Assembly: GCA_964596105.1 (NCBI GenBank)
Contig: CAZQRT010000040.1
Span: 1-12,671 of the forward strand
Direction: 5' to 3'
From: CAJUOR01 sp964596105
GTDB lineage: Bacteria; Bacillota_I; Bacilli_A; Erysipelotrichales; Coprobacillaceae
DNA: 12,671 bases
This document shows positions 1-6,838 of this stretch, in pieces. Numbering within the stretch: position 1 is the stretch's first letter; each line of letters starts with the position of its first letter. Position numbers and translations under genes: made by a program. The notes under the pieces are model-generated. The model was not told where the DNA came from. It made no database searches and was given only the letters and a program-made list of their open reading frames with translations.

Positions 1-61
1 CATTCTGATTTTAGTATTCATCTATAAAGTATCTGTCGTAATAAGGTTATCAAGAAAAAAC

Positions 62-90
62 TTCATAAATGTGAGATTAAAAGGTATAAT
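62..90 (+). promoter_or_regulatory. Promoter of the glycerophosphodiesterase gene
   Basis: A perfect TATAAT -10 box lies at 85-90. A weaker -35 box, TTCATA (4 of 6 consensus bases), lies at 62-67 with a 17-bp spacer. The predicted start is near 97, which leaves a short leader holding the ribosome binding site AGGAG at 117-121 before the ATG at 132. The first 60 bases show nothing else I can name. Confidence 0.6.
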
Positions 91-131
91 GTCATCATTC
101 CAACAAACAAATTTTTAGGAGAAAGACTTTT

Positions 132-1946
132 ATGAAAAAACTTAGGAAAGCGACAAAACTTGTCTTTTATAACTGGAAACCGCTGGCCTGGTTCGAGATC
201 ATCTACAAACTGGCATCCGTGGTATTCTTTGTTCCGCTATTACTGGGAATGTTTAATCTGGCGATGAAGCTGACAGGATATTCCTATCTGACGATGGAAA
301 ATATTTTCTCCTTTATTTCCAAACCGGTGACATTAGCTATGCTTGTGGTGATCCTGGTGCTGGCCGCCATCTACGCGATGATCGACATCAGCGCCACGGT
401 GTTCGTGATTGATCAGTCCAAACAGGAAAAGACCGTCACGCTTGGGCAGATTGTGAGTTTTTCGGTTAAAAACTCCATCCGCGTCTGGCTGCCGAAAAAC
501 ATTCTGCTCGTCCCGGTCGTGCTCTTGCTGCTGCCGTTTGTGAGCATCGGCCTGGCCTCGGGTTTCTTCTCGACGGTATCCATTCCGGAATTTATCCTTG
601 ATTACATCAAGGCCAATACCCTGCTTTCTTCTTTGTTCGCTGTTGCGGTTGTTTTATTGACACTTGTCGCTGTGCGCTGGTTGTATGCCTTTTTTTATTT
701 CACCCTGGAGGGTTGCAACTTTCAGGAGGCCCGCAAAAAAAGCGTCCGCCTCGGAAAAGGCAAAAGAGTGCGCGACTTTTCCCAGCTGCTTGTGATGCAG
801 GTTATATTTGCCCTTGTTTACATCGTCTTTTTGTTGCTTTTGATCCTGGCGGCCTTCTTTGCGGGAAAACTGTTCTCGGGAATATTCCTTTTGAAATGGC
901 TTGGCTCCACGCTCGTCTGGCTGGCCGTGGTCCTGGCCCTGGCGATCATTGCCGCCCTGTCTGTTCCTTTGGGCTACAGCTGCATTGCCATCCTCTATTA
1001 CCGGAGAAAAGAAGAAGTGCAGGAACCGGTCATCCATGCCGAAGCACCTCAGGTAAGAGTCAATCCCCGCTTCCAAAAATTCTCCAAAGCGGCGACAACC
1101 ATTCTCGCGGTTGTCGTGGCGGTCGTCAGCCTCACCCTGGGATATTTGCTTTCAACCGGCAAAATTAATCCTGAGATTGAGTATTTGCGCACCATGGAAG
1201 TCACCGCCCACCGCGGCGCCTCCGCCTTTTATCCTGAAAACACGATGGCGGCTTTTGTCGGGGCCAAAGAAATGGGCGCGGACTGGATTGAACTGGATGT
1301 CCAGCAAAGCAAGGACGGCCAGATCTTCGTCGCCCACGACACCAATTTTATTCGCACCACCGGGGTCAACGCCAATGCCTGGGAGATGACCTATGATGAA
1401 ATATCACAACTGGATGCCGGCAGCTTCTTCGACAAGCAGTACGCCGGCGAGAAAATGCCCCTGCTTTCCGAAGTGATCAGCTACGCCAAAGACAACGGGA
1501 TGCGCCTCAACATCGAATTAAAACCGACCGGACACGAGACCGATTTTGAGAAAGATGTCGTCGATGTGATCCGCGCCGGCGATTTTGAGAAAGACTGCGT
1601 GATTACCTCCCAGGTCTACCGGGTCCTGGAAAATATTAAAGACTATGACGAGTCCCTGCAGACCGTCTATGTGATGAGCGTGGCTTACGGAGATATTAAT
1701 CAGCTCGCCGCGGCGGACCATTTCAGCGTGGAAGCGACCAACGTCACCAGAAGACTGGTCTCCGCTGTCCACAATGCCGGCAAGGAACTGTATGTCTGGA
1801 CGGTCAACACCAAAGACAGCATCATGAAAATGATTTCCTTAAATGTTGATAACATTGTCACGGACAATATTGAGCTGGCCAAGGAGTGCATTTTTGAAAG
1901 CCGGTACAGCACGCTTCTGGAAGAGTTTTTGAAATTACTGGAATAA
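132..1946 (+). CDS. Membrane-anchored glycerophosphodiester phosphodiesterase
   Basis: This 604-residue protein has two parts. Residues 1 to about 345 are membrane-embedded, with about seven hydrophobic segments (roughly 20-42, 66-90, 123-145, 165-190, 219-245, 255-290 and 321-343). They resemble the membrane domain often fused to GDPD enzymes in Firmicutes. Residues 355-600 form a GDPD TIM-barrel catalytic domain that should face outward. The expected active-site residues are present: H360-R361-G (general acid/base), E369-N370, E387 and D389 (metal ligands), H402, and E462-K464. The family hydrolyses glycerophosphodiesters to glycerol-3-phosphate and an alcohol; by analogy the substrate may be lipid head groups or lipoteichoic acid fragments, which is inference. 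The ATG at 132 follows AGGAG at 117-121. The gene stands alone between its own promoter and terminator. The fold assignment is firm; the natural substrate is unknown. Confidence 0.93.
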   Translation: MKKLRKATKLVFYNWKPLAWFEIIYKLASVVFFVPLLLGMFNLAMKLTGYSYLTMENIFSFISKPVTLAMLVVILVLAAIYAMIDISATVFVIDQSKQEKTVTLGQIVSFSVKNSIRVWLPKNILLVPVVLLLLPFVSIGLASGFFSTVSIPEFILDYIKANTLLSSLFAVAVVLLTLVAVRWLYAFFYFTLEGCNFQEARKKSVRLGKGKRVRDFSQLLVMQVIFALVYIVFLLLLILAAFFAGKLFSGIFLLKWLGSTLVWLAVVLALAIIAALSVPLGYSCIAILYYRRKEEVQEPVIHAEAPQVRVNPRFQKFSKAATTILAVVVAVVSLTLGYLLSTGKINPEIEYLRTMEVTAHRGASAFYPENTMAAFVGAKEMGADWIELDVQQSKDGQIFVAHDTNFIRTTGVNANAWEMTYDEISQLDAGSFFDKQYAGEKMPLLSEVISYAKDNGMRLNIELKPTGHETDFEKDVVDVIRAGDFEKDCVITSQVYRVLENIKDYDESLQTVYVMSVAYGDINQLAAADHFSVEATNVTRRLVSAVHNAGKELYVWTVNTKDSIMKMISLNVDNIVTDNIELAKECIFESRYSTLLEEFLKLLE

Positions 1947-1947
1947 T

Positions 1948-1976
1948 AAAAGCGGATTTCATATCCGCTTTTTTTT
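1948..1976 (+). terminator. Rho-independent terminator after the glycerophosphodiesterase gene
   Basis: A 10-bp stem (1948-1957 with 1963-1972) encloses a 5-base loop. The right arm runs into eight T at 1969-1976. It begins two bases after the TAA stop codon and separates this gene from the feo operon. Confidence 0.9.
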
Positions 1977-2030
1977 ACCGAATGTCATAGATATCCCCTG
2001 ACTCGAAACAGTAAGCTAACGATAACAAAA

Positions 2031-2046
2031 ATTAGCAAAAACTAAC
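2031..2046. promoter_or_regulatory. Candidate feo operator 1 (ATTAG-N6-CTAAC)
   Basis: This is an inverted repeat of TTAG and CTAA arms separated by six bases (CAAAAA), and it ends nine bases before the feoA -35 box. The same arm sequence and the same 6-bp spacing recur at 2094-2109 and 2584-2601, so it is unlikely to be chance. The layout resembles binding sites of DtxR/MntR-type metal regulators, but no regulator gene is present in the window, so the binding protein is inferred. Confidence 0.55.
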
Positions 2047-2055
2047 CAAAAACGG

Positions 2056-2084
2056 TTGACGTTTCTTTTTCCCGTTGATATAAT
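2056..2084 (+). promoter_or_regulatory. Promoter of the feo operon
   Basis: The -35 box TTGACG (5 of 6) at 2056-2061 and the perfect -10 box TATAAT at 2079-2084 are 17 bp apart, which is a strong sigma-A type promoter. The predicted start is near 2091. Candidate operators lie just upstream (2031-2046) and just downstream of the start (2094-2109), so a bound regulator could plausibly block this promoter. Confidence 0.85.
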
Positions 2085-2093
2085 GCATTCAGG

Positions 2094-2109
2094 GTTAGAC
2101 ATTACTAAC
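2094..2109. promoter_or_regulatory. Candidate feo operator 2 (GTTAG-N6-CTAAC)
   Basis: Perfect 5-bp inverted arms surround the six-base spacer ACATTA. The site begins about three bases after the predicted transcription start and ends before the Shine-Dalgarno AGGAGG (2115-2120). Its centre is 63 bp from the centre of the site at 2031-2046, which is six DNA turns, so two bound dimers would sit on the same face of the helix. Confidence 0.6.
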
Positions 2110-2126
2110 TCGGAAGGAGGATTCTT

Positions 2127-2336
2127 ATGCCATTGTCATTTGCAGGAGTTGGTGAACTTTCCGAAATTAAAGCGATTGTCGGCAAAGATGCCATTAAAAC
2201 CCACTTAAATAATTTAGGTTTCGTTGTCGGAGACAAAATTCGTGTGGTTTCTCATGTCGGTGAGGGTGTGATCGTTGAGGTGAAGGGCATCCGTATCGCC
2301 CTGGATGATAAACTCGCCGGAAAGATTTACGTATAG
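2127..2336 (+). CDS. feoA: FeoA family protein (first copy)
   Basis: This 69-residue protein has the size and SH3-like beta-barrel pattern of FeoA. It opens with a hydrophobic Gly-containing stretch, carries LGF-VVGDKIRVV in the middle (about residues 30-41), and ends with a GIRIALDDKLAGKI strand-turn typical of the family. FeoA is a small cytosolic partner of FeoB that is needed for efficient ferrous iron uptake, probably by acting on FeoB or its G domain. The start is well set: AGGAGG at 2115-2120 lies six bases before the ATG. It is the first gene of the operon, and its stop codon overlaps the ribosome binding site of the second feoA, so the two are probably translationally linked. Confidence 0.9.
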   Translation: MPLSFAGVGELSEIKAIVGKDAIKTHLNNLGFVVGDKIRVVSHVGEGVIVEVKGIRIALDDKLAGKIYV

Positions 2337-2346
2337 GAGTGGTTCC

Positions 2347-2568
2347 ATGAAAACTTTAAGAGACGTTCAGCCCGGCCAGCAGGCCGTGGTGAAAAAGATT
2401 CATGGCCAGCGCGCCGTGACCCAGCGCATTCGTGATCTTGGCGTGGTTAAAGGCGTCACCATCGATGTGCTGTCGGTGGCACCCTTAGGAGATCCCATCA
2501 AAGTGATGCTGCGCGGTTATGAATTAACATTAAGAAAAGATGAAGCAGCCTTTATCGAGGTTGCCTGA
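2347..2568 (+). CDS. feoA: FeoA family protein (second copy)
   Basis: This is a second FeoA-like protein, 73 residues from the ATG at 2347. The middle carries the family pattern TQRIRDLGVVKGVTIDVL followed by APLGDPIKVMLRGYELTLRKDEA (about residues 27-66), where the GDPI turn and the RGYELTLR strand are diagnostic. The frame is open further upstream to 2305, but the ATG at 2347 is preferred: AGGAG at 2335-2339 is seven bases before it, whereas a start at 2305 would lie inside the first feoA. This copy matches the canonical FeoA better than the first copy does. Tandem feoA genes before feoB are common in Firmicutes. The two may form a heteromeric cap on FeoB, which is inference. Confidence 0.9.
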   Translation: MKTLRDVQPGQQAVVKKIHGQRAVTQRIRDLGVVKGVTIDVLSVAPLGDPIKVMLRGYELTLRKDEAAFIEVA

Positions 2569-2583
2569 TTTTTTAAGTCAAAA

Positions 2584-2601
2584 AGTTAGACAAAGCTAAC
2601 T
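2584..2601. promoter_or_regulatory. Candidate feo operator 3 before feoB (AGTTAG-N6-CTAACT)
   Basis: This is the most symmetrical of the three sites: perfect 6-bp arms around the six-base spacer ACAAAG. It sits between the second feoA and the feoB ribosome binding site (AAAGGAG, 2604-2610). I see no clear promoter here; the nearest -35-like TTGCCT at 2561 lacks a good -10 partner. It may therefore act as an internal roadblock operator. In the transcript it could also fold into a small hairpin beside the feoB ribosome binding site. Confidence 0.55.
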
Positions 2602-2618
2602 AGAAAGGAGTACCCGAA

Positions 2619-4712
2619 ATGAGCTATCGTTACGCGCTGGTCGGCAACCCGAACAGCGGCAAGACCACCTTGTTCAATGCTCTGACCGGTTCCAACCAGC
2701 ATGTCGGCAACTGGCCGGGCGTCACCGTTGAGAAAAAAGCCGGCACCCTGAAAAATCACCATGATATTTCCATTCAGGATCTGCCGGGTATTTATTCTTT
2801 GTCCCCCTACACACTCGAAGAAGTCGTCGCCCGCGACTATTTGCTGAGCGACGACTATCAGGCCATCATCAATATTGTCGATGCCGCCAACCTGGAGCGC
2901 AACCTCTACCTGACCATGCAGCTGCTGGAATTAAACAAACCGCTGATTCTGGCCCTCAATATGATGGATACCGTGAAGAAAAACGGCGATCAGTTAAACG
3001 CCGCCCTGCTGCAGGAACGCCTCGGCATTCCGGTGGTGACCATGAGCGCCGCGAAAAACCAGGGCATCAAAGACATCATCGCGGTGCTGGAAAAGCAGAA
3101 TATTCCGCAGCCAAAACCGCTGAGATATGGTAAAAACCTGGAGAGCGCCATCACGGAAATTGCTGACAGCAACGGCATTTCCCGCTTTGAAGCCATTAAA
3201 TGTCTGGAAAAAGACGACAAGATCAAAAGCCAGGTGACAGACTCGGACACCGTCATCCAAAAGCTGGAAGAAGCGGAAGACGACGATTCCCAGAGCATCA
3301 TCACCGCCGCCCGCTATCAGGCGGTAGCGGAACTTCTGTCCGGAGCCTTTACCCGCCATCAGGACAGTCAGACCACTCTCTCGGACCGCATTGACCGCAT
3401 TGTCACCAACCGCTACCTGGCCATCCCGATCTTTATTCTCGTCATGTATCTCGTCTATACGATTGCCATGACCGGCGTCGGCGGACCGATGACCGACTGG
3501 GTCAACGACGTCCTGTTTACGACCATTATCCCGCCGGCGGTGGAGAACGTCTTAGTCAGCATGCATGTCTCGGCCTGGCTGCAAAGCCTGATCCTCGACG
3601 GTGTGATCGCCGGGGTTGGCGCCGTGCTCGGTTTCCTGCCGCAGATGCTGACCTTGTTTATCCTGCTGGCCATTCTCGAAGACTGCGGCTATATGTCCCG
3701 CATCGCCTTCATTCTTGACCGCATGTTCCGCAAGCTGGGATTATCAGGCAAGTCCTTTATCCCGATGATGGTCGGAACCGGCTGCGGCGTGCCGGGCATC
3801 ATGGCGACCAGAACCATCGAAAACGAAAAAGACCGGCGCATGACCGTCATGCTGACGACCTTTATCCCGTGCGGCGCGAAACTGCCGATCATCGCCTTAA
3901 TTGCCGGCGCCCTGTTTGGCGGATCCGCCTGGGTCGGCGTCTCGGCTTACTTTATCGGCATGGCCGCCATCGTCATCTCCGGTATTATCTTAAAGAAAAC
4001 CAAACTGTTCGCCGGCGATCCCGCCCCGTTTGTCATGGAGCTGCCAACCTACCATCTGCCGATGATCAGCAATGTCTTAAGGCAGACCTGGGAAAGAGGC
4101 AAGGCCTTTGTGAAAAAAGCCGGCACCATCATCTTCCTTTCCACCATCGTAATCTGGTTTCTGCAGTCCTTTAACTTCTCATTACAGATGGTTGATTCCA
4201 GTAATGATTCTATTCTCGCCAGTCTGGGCAATGCCTTCTCCTGGATCTTCGCGCCGCTCGGCTTTGGCAACTGGCAGGCTACCGTCGCCAGCGTGACCGG
4301 CTTAGTCGCCAAGGAGAATGTCGTCGCCACCATGGGCGTCATCTACGGCTTTGAAGAAGTCGCGGAAAACGGCGCTGAAATCTGGGGACAGTTCGCGAAC
4401 ATGTTTACCCCGGTATCCGCTTATTCCTTCCTGATCTTTAACCTCCTTTGCGCGCCTTGCTTTGCCGCCATCGGCGCCATTGCCAATGAAATGAACAGCA
4501 CGAAGTGGACCATGATCGCGATTGGCTATCAGACCGTGTTCGCGTATCTTTCCGCCTTCGTTGTTTACCAGATCGGCAGCGTGCTGACCGGCGATCTGAA
4601 CTTCGGGTTCATGACGATTCTCGCGATCGCAGTTGTGATCTTTGCCGTCTATCTTTTGTTGCGCCGTCCTCGTCAGGATAAAGAAGCTTTATCATGGCAG
4701 ACGGAATCCTGA
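2619..4712 (+). CDS. feoB: Ferrous iron transport protein B
   Basis: This 697-residue protein is a complete FeoB, the inner-membrane Fe(II) transporter with an N-terminal GTPase. The G motifs are all visible: G1 GNPNSGKT at 9-16, the G2 threonine T36 in NWPGVT, G3 DLPG at 54-57, G4 NMMD at 114-117, and G5 SAA at 143-145. A helical linker follows (about 170-255), then the transmembrane domain with paired Gate-type repeats from about 265. Conserved pore-region cysteines are present: C389 in GTGCGVPG, C418 in IPCGAKLP, and C611/C614 in LLCAPC. The ATG follows AAAGGAG at 2604-2610. The last 19 bases overlap the start of a tiny Cys-rich gene, so the two are co-translated. The length is usual for FeoB of Firmicutes, and nothing is missing. 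Confidence 0.98.
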   Translation: MSYRYALVGNPNSGKTTLFNALTGSNQHVGNWPGVTVEKKAGTLKNHHDISIQDLPGIYSLSPYTLEEVVARDYLLSDDYQAIINIVDAANLERNLYLTMQLLELNKPLILALNMMDTVKKNGDQLNAALLQERLGIPVVTMSAAKNQGIKDIIAVLEKQNIPQPKPLRYGKNLESAITEIADSNGISRFEAIKCLEKDDKIKSQVTDSDTVIQKLEEAEDDDSQSIITAARYQAVAELLSGAFTRHQDSQTTLSDRIDRIVTNRYLAIPIFILVMYLVYTIAMTGVGGPMTDWVNDVLFTTIIPPAVENVLVSMHVSAWLQSLILDGVIAGVGAVLGFLPQMLTLFILLAILEDCGYMSRIAFILDRMFRKLGLSGKSFIPMMVGTGCGVPGIMATRTIENEKDRRMTVMLTTFIPCGAKLPIIALIAGALFGGSAWVGVSAYFIGMAAIVISGIILKKTKLFAGDPAPFVMELPTYHLPMISNVLRQTWERGKAFVKKAGTIIFLSTIVIWFLQSFNFSLQMVDSSNDSILASLGNAFSWIFAPLGFGNWQATVASVTGLVAKENVVATMGVIYGFEEVAENGAEIWGQFANMFTPVSAYSFLIFNLLCAPCFAAIGAIANEMNSTKWTMIAIGYQTVFAYLSAFVVYQIGSVLTGDLNFGFMTILAIAVVIFAVYLLLRRPRQDKEALSWQTES

Positions 4713-4837
4713 TTGCGCTATTAGTGCTGGGGGTATGGTTTGCCGTGCGCGCCTTGCGCCACAGTCGCTGCCAGGACTGTGAATTAAAAAAGACGTGCCC
4801 CCTGCATCAGCGTAAGAAAACGGAAGCATCATCGTGA
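4694..4837 (+). CDS. FeoB-associated Cys-rich membrane protein (47 residues)
   Basis: This very small gene would be missed with ordinary length cut-offs. It encodes 47 residues: a short N-terminal MADG, one hydrophobic segment (about residues 5-20), a basic stretch, then C26-x2-C29-x5-C35-P, and a Lys-rich tail. Small proteins with one membrane helix and a cysteine cluster directly after feoB are a known family (FeoB-associated Cys-rich membrane protein, sometimes treated as FeoC-like). They are thought to help FeoB, perhaps by binding iron or a cluster, but the role is not settled. The ATG lies 19 bases inside the end of feoB in another frame, so translation probably depends on ribosomes finishing feoB. 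The TGA stop forms the first three bases of the right arm of the terminator hairpin. The start codon is less certain than the frame. Confidence 0.82.
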   Translation: MADGILIALLVLGVWFAVRALRHSRCQDCELKKTCPLHQRKKTEASS

Positions 4838-4852
4838 TGCTTCCGCTTTTTT
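4821..4852 (+). terminator. Terminator of the feo operon, shared with the convergent gene
   Basis: A perfect 11-bp stem (4821-4831 with 4835-4845) has a TCG triloop and is followed by six T at 4847-4852. On the minus strand the same hairpin is followed by TTTTCTT, so it can also end the gene arriving from the right. It overlaps the last codons of the Cys-rich gene and reaches the stop codon of the minus-strand gene (4851-4853). Confidence 0.9.
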
Positions 4853-5486
4853 AGCCTAATAAACGCGAAATCTCTTTTTCATACCGCTCAGATAATACGC
4901 TTTCCAGCCGGGCATAAAGCGTATTATAAGAATCCTTGGGATCTTTTTGATACGCGGCTTTCACAAAATCTTTTCCCAGCCATTCTTCCGGCGTCGTGTA
5001 GCGCGACATCCCCCAGCCGTAAACCTTGCCGTCTTTGGTGATGCCGTAGTCGAAATCGCCGATGATGACATAAGTCTGCATCTGCAGCCTGGTGATGAGG
5101 GTGTCAAAGCCTTTCCGGCCCGCGATTTTCTTTAACTGCCTGGTGTTGATCTCCTTGTTTTTGACGATGATCTCCCACAGCTCCAGCTGACTGGTGCTGG
5201 CCAGCCCGTCATCGTAGCGGGCATCCATATCATAGCCGTCGCGGCGGTAGTTTAAAAAATCCGCGAACAGATCCCGGCTGATAAAGCCGGCCTTATTTTC
5301 AAAAAACTTGCCGTAAAGAAACTGTTTTTCCCTGGCGATTGGACCCTTCCACTCCCAGGGGCCGTCCTGACCATCAGGCACATCACTCATCTCCATGATG
5401 GAAAAACCCGGAATGTCATTGGGGAAAAAAGGCAGAAAGCCAAAATGCCGGATGGTTTCTTTTAACTGTTCCATCGTTTGAATCAT
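4851..5486 (-). CDS. AlkZ-related protein, function unknown
   Basis: The protein has 211 residues from the ATG at 5486. It carries clear family signatures: FGFLPFFPNDIPGFS near the N-terminus (about 15-29), GPWEWKGPI at 42-50, YGKFFENKAGFIS (58-70), FLNYRRDGYD (77-86), GFDTLITRLQMQTY (126-139), and a GWGMSRYTTPEEW segment. These match, from memory, a family usually labelled AlkZ-related and distantly linked to the winged-helix DNA glycosylase AlkZ/YcaQ. Glycosylase activity is not shown by the sequence. An in-frame GTG at 5495 is possible, but AAGGTG at 5498-5493 overlaps that GTG and lies six bases before the ATG, so the ATG is preferred. The gene is convergent with feo and divergent from the ABC operon, and looks monocistronic. 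Confidence 0.65.
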   Translation of the reverse strand: MIQTMEQLKETIRHFGFLPFFPNDIPGFSIMEMSDVPDGQDGPWEWKGPIAREKQFLYGKFFENKAGFISRDLFADFLNYRRDGYDMDARYDDGLASTSQLELWEIIVKNKEINTRQLKKIAGRKGFDTLITRLQMQTYVIIGDFDYGITKDGKVYGWGMSRYTTPEEWLGKDFVKAAYQKDPKDSYNTLYARLESVLSERYEKEISRLLG

Positions 5487-5502
5487 CGTTATCACCTTGT
5501 TA

Positions 5503-5531
5503 ACTATAACGCTTTCAGGCTTGACAGTCTA
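5503..5531 (-). promoter_or_regulatory. Possible promoter of the AlkZ-related gene
   Basis: Read on the minus strand, TAGACT (4 of 6; 5531-5526) and TATAGT (5 of 6; 5508-5503) are 17 bp apart. The -35 box touches the -35 box of the rightward promoter, so the two could compete. A caution is that the predicted start near 5496 would fall inside the Shine-Dalgarno sequence and leave an almost leaderless mRNA. A second TATAGT on this strand at 5548-5543 would give a normal leader but lacks a good -35 box. Confidence 0.35.
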
Positions 5532-5550
5532 TGGAAAAAATCACTATAAT
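5521..5550 (+). promoter_or_regulatory. Promoter of the ABC transporter operon
   Basis: A perfect TTGACA at 5521-5526 and a perfect TATAAT at 5545-5550 are separated by 18 bp. The predicted start is near 5557. This also settles the gene start: the ATG at 5531, which would extend the permease, lies between the two boxes and would not be transcribed. Confidence 0.88.
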
Positions 5551-5575
5551 CGTCTTTAGAAAGGCAGTGATCATC

Positions 5576-6838
5576 ATGATAGCGACGGCGCGTTTTTCGT
5601 TACACATGCTGAGAAAACAGAAACATCAGGCCTTGTTTTATGTTTTCAGCTGCACGTTTGCGGTGCTCATCATGTTCATTTTACTTCACATCATCTATAA
5701 TCCCGATCTGGCCGGCGGGGCTTATATGACCTGGGAATCCTACAATAAGATCTTCTCCGTCATGCTGGCCTTTTTATCGATGGCCTTCGTCGTCGCGATG
5801 GCTTTTTACGCCTACAACTTCTATCTGGAAAACCAGACCAATGAGCTGGGCATCTTCATGCTTTCCGGCAGCAAATTCAGCCGCATCTTCTGGTACCTGC
5901 TTGTCCAGAACGTGGTGATATTCGGCTTCGCCATGGTTTTAGGACTGGGTTTGGGATTTGCCGTTTTACCTTTGGTTTATCTTTTTATCAACTGGTTCTG
6001 CCATTTAGACATGCCCCTGTTTCGCTATAATCTCACCGCCATGATGGCAGTTGTTTTGATTTGCCTGCTGCTCATTGTCTATTTAGCCATGGTGGCGACC
6101 GGATTTGTCTACCGCCACGACATCAACAATCTGCTCGGGATGAATCAGGAAGCGGAGAAAAAAGACACCCGGGTTATAAAGCTGCCGCTGATATTTTACG
6201 TGATCGTTTTTCTGTCGCCGCTCGTAGCGCTTTTCCAGCGATGGGATCCCGGCAGTTTCGGGATTGTCGGTTTTGCCGCTTTGCTCGCGGGATTTCCCGG
6301 CATCTGTCATAAAGTACTGCCGGCCGTCATGAGAAAACTGGAGCGCAAAGCCTTTTTAACCCGCAAAATCGCCCTGGTCGCGGCCGGTCATTTCAGCCAG
6401 CTGGTCTCCGGACTGGCGACGATGCTGACGGTTTTCGCGATGATCTGCCTGCTCATGAACAGCATGCTTCTAACCAATTTACAGAATGCCCAGAATACGG
6501 CTCTGGTGCTGGTGAATTACGCGGCGCTTTTAATCAGCGCGGGGATGAGCGTGATCTACAAGCTGTTACTGGAAACTGATCACCGCAAACAGGAATTCCG
6601 CCATCTTTATCAGCTCGGCTATCAGGTTTCCGATTTAAAGAAGATGATTGTTCTTGAAATGGCCTGGCTGTTTGGTGTCCTGGCCGTGACGCTGCTTTTG
6701 TACGCGGGACTTCCGGCCTTGCTGGTACCGGGGATGAGGCTCATGAGTAACGCCATCTTAATACTGGCTTTGCTTGTCATCAGCCTGGTTTCCTGCCGGG
6801 CTTATCAAAACAGGGTTTTAAAGGAGATAAGACAATGA
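5576..6838 (+). CDS. Compact FtsX/BceB-like ABC transporter permease
   Basis: The protein is 420 residues from the ATG at 5576, with AAAGG at 5560-5564. An upstream in-frame ATG at 5531 sits inside the promoter and is rejected. About ten membrane helices are visible (roughly 19-41, 59-83, 105-138, 153-178, 203-221, 227-245, 275-299, 308-331, 357-385 and 391-407). Cytoplasmic segments NELGIFMLSGSK (89-100) and EFRHLYQLGYQVSDLKK (340-356) look like the paired coupling regions of FtsX/BceB permeases that contact the ATPase. Classical BceB proteins are about 600-670 residues and carry a large extracellular domain between helices 7 and 8. Here that linker is only about eight residues (300-307). 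The next gene, its ATPase, overlaps by four bases. No histidine kinase or regulator is nearby, so a role in peptide-antibiotic resistance is possible but not shown. The substrate is unknown. Confidence 0.82.
   Translation: MIATARFSLHMLRKQKHQALFYVFSCTFAVLIMFILLHIIYNPDLAGGAYMTWESYNKIFSVMLAFLSMAFVVAMAFYAYNFYLENQTNELGIFMLSGSKFSRIFWYLLVQNVVIFGFAMVLGLGLGFAVLPLVYLFINWFCHLDMPLFRYNLTAMMAVVLICLLLIVYLAMVATGFVYRHDINNLLGMNQEAEKKDTRVIKLPLIFYVIVFLSPLVALFQRWDPGSFGIVGFAALLAGFPGICHKVLPAVMRKLERKAFLTRKIALVAAGHFSQLVSGLATMLTVFAMICLLMNSMLLTNLQNAQNTALVLVNYAALLISAGMSVIYKLLLETDHRKQEFRHLYQLGYQVSDLKKMIVLEMAWLFGVLAVTLLLYAGLPALLVPGMRLMSNAILILALLVISLVSCRAYQNRVLKEIRQ

Noticed and set aside
22..53. A leftward promoter near the left edge (TTGATA with TATAGA on the minus strand)
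   Set aside because: The spacer would be 21 bp and the downstream region is outside the window, so it cannot be supported.
654..1389. Several open frames overlapping the glycerophosphodiesterase gene on both strands
   Set aside because: The overlapping gene has intact membrane and catalytic motifs, while these frames encode low-complexity, Arg/Gly/Pro-rich products with no family features.
2305..2346. A longer second FeoA starting at 2305
   Set aside because: The extension lies inside the first feoA in another frame, and a clear ribosome binding site precedes the ATG at 2347.
5531..5575. A longer permease starting at the ATG at 5531
   Set aside because: That ATG lies between the -35 (TTGACA) and -10 (TATAAT) boxes of the operon promoter, so it would not be in the mRNA. 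The ATG at 5576 is preferred.
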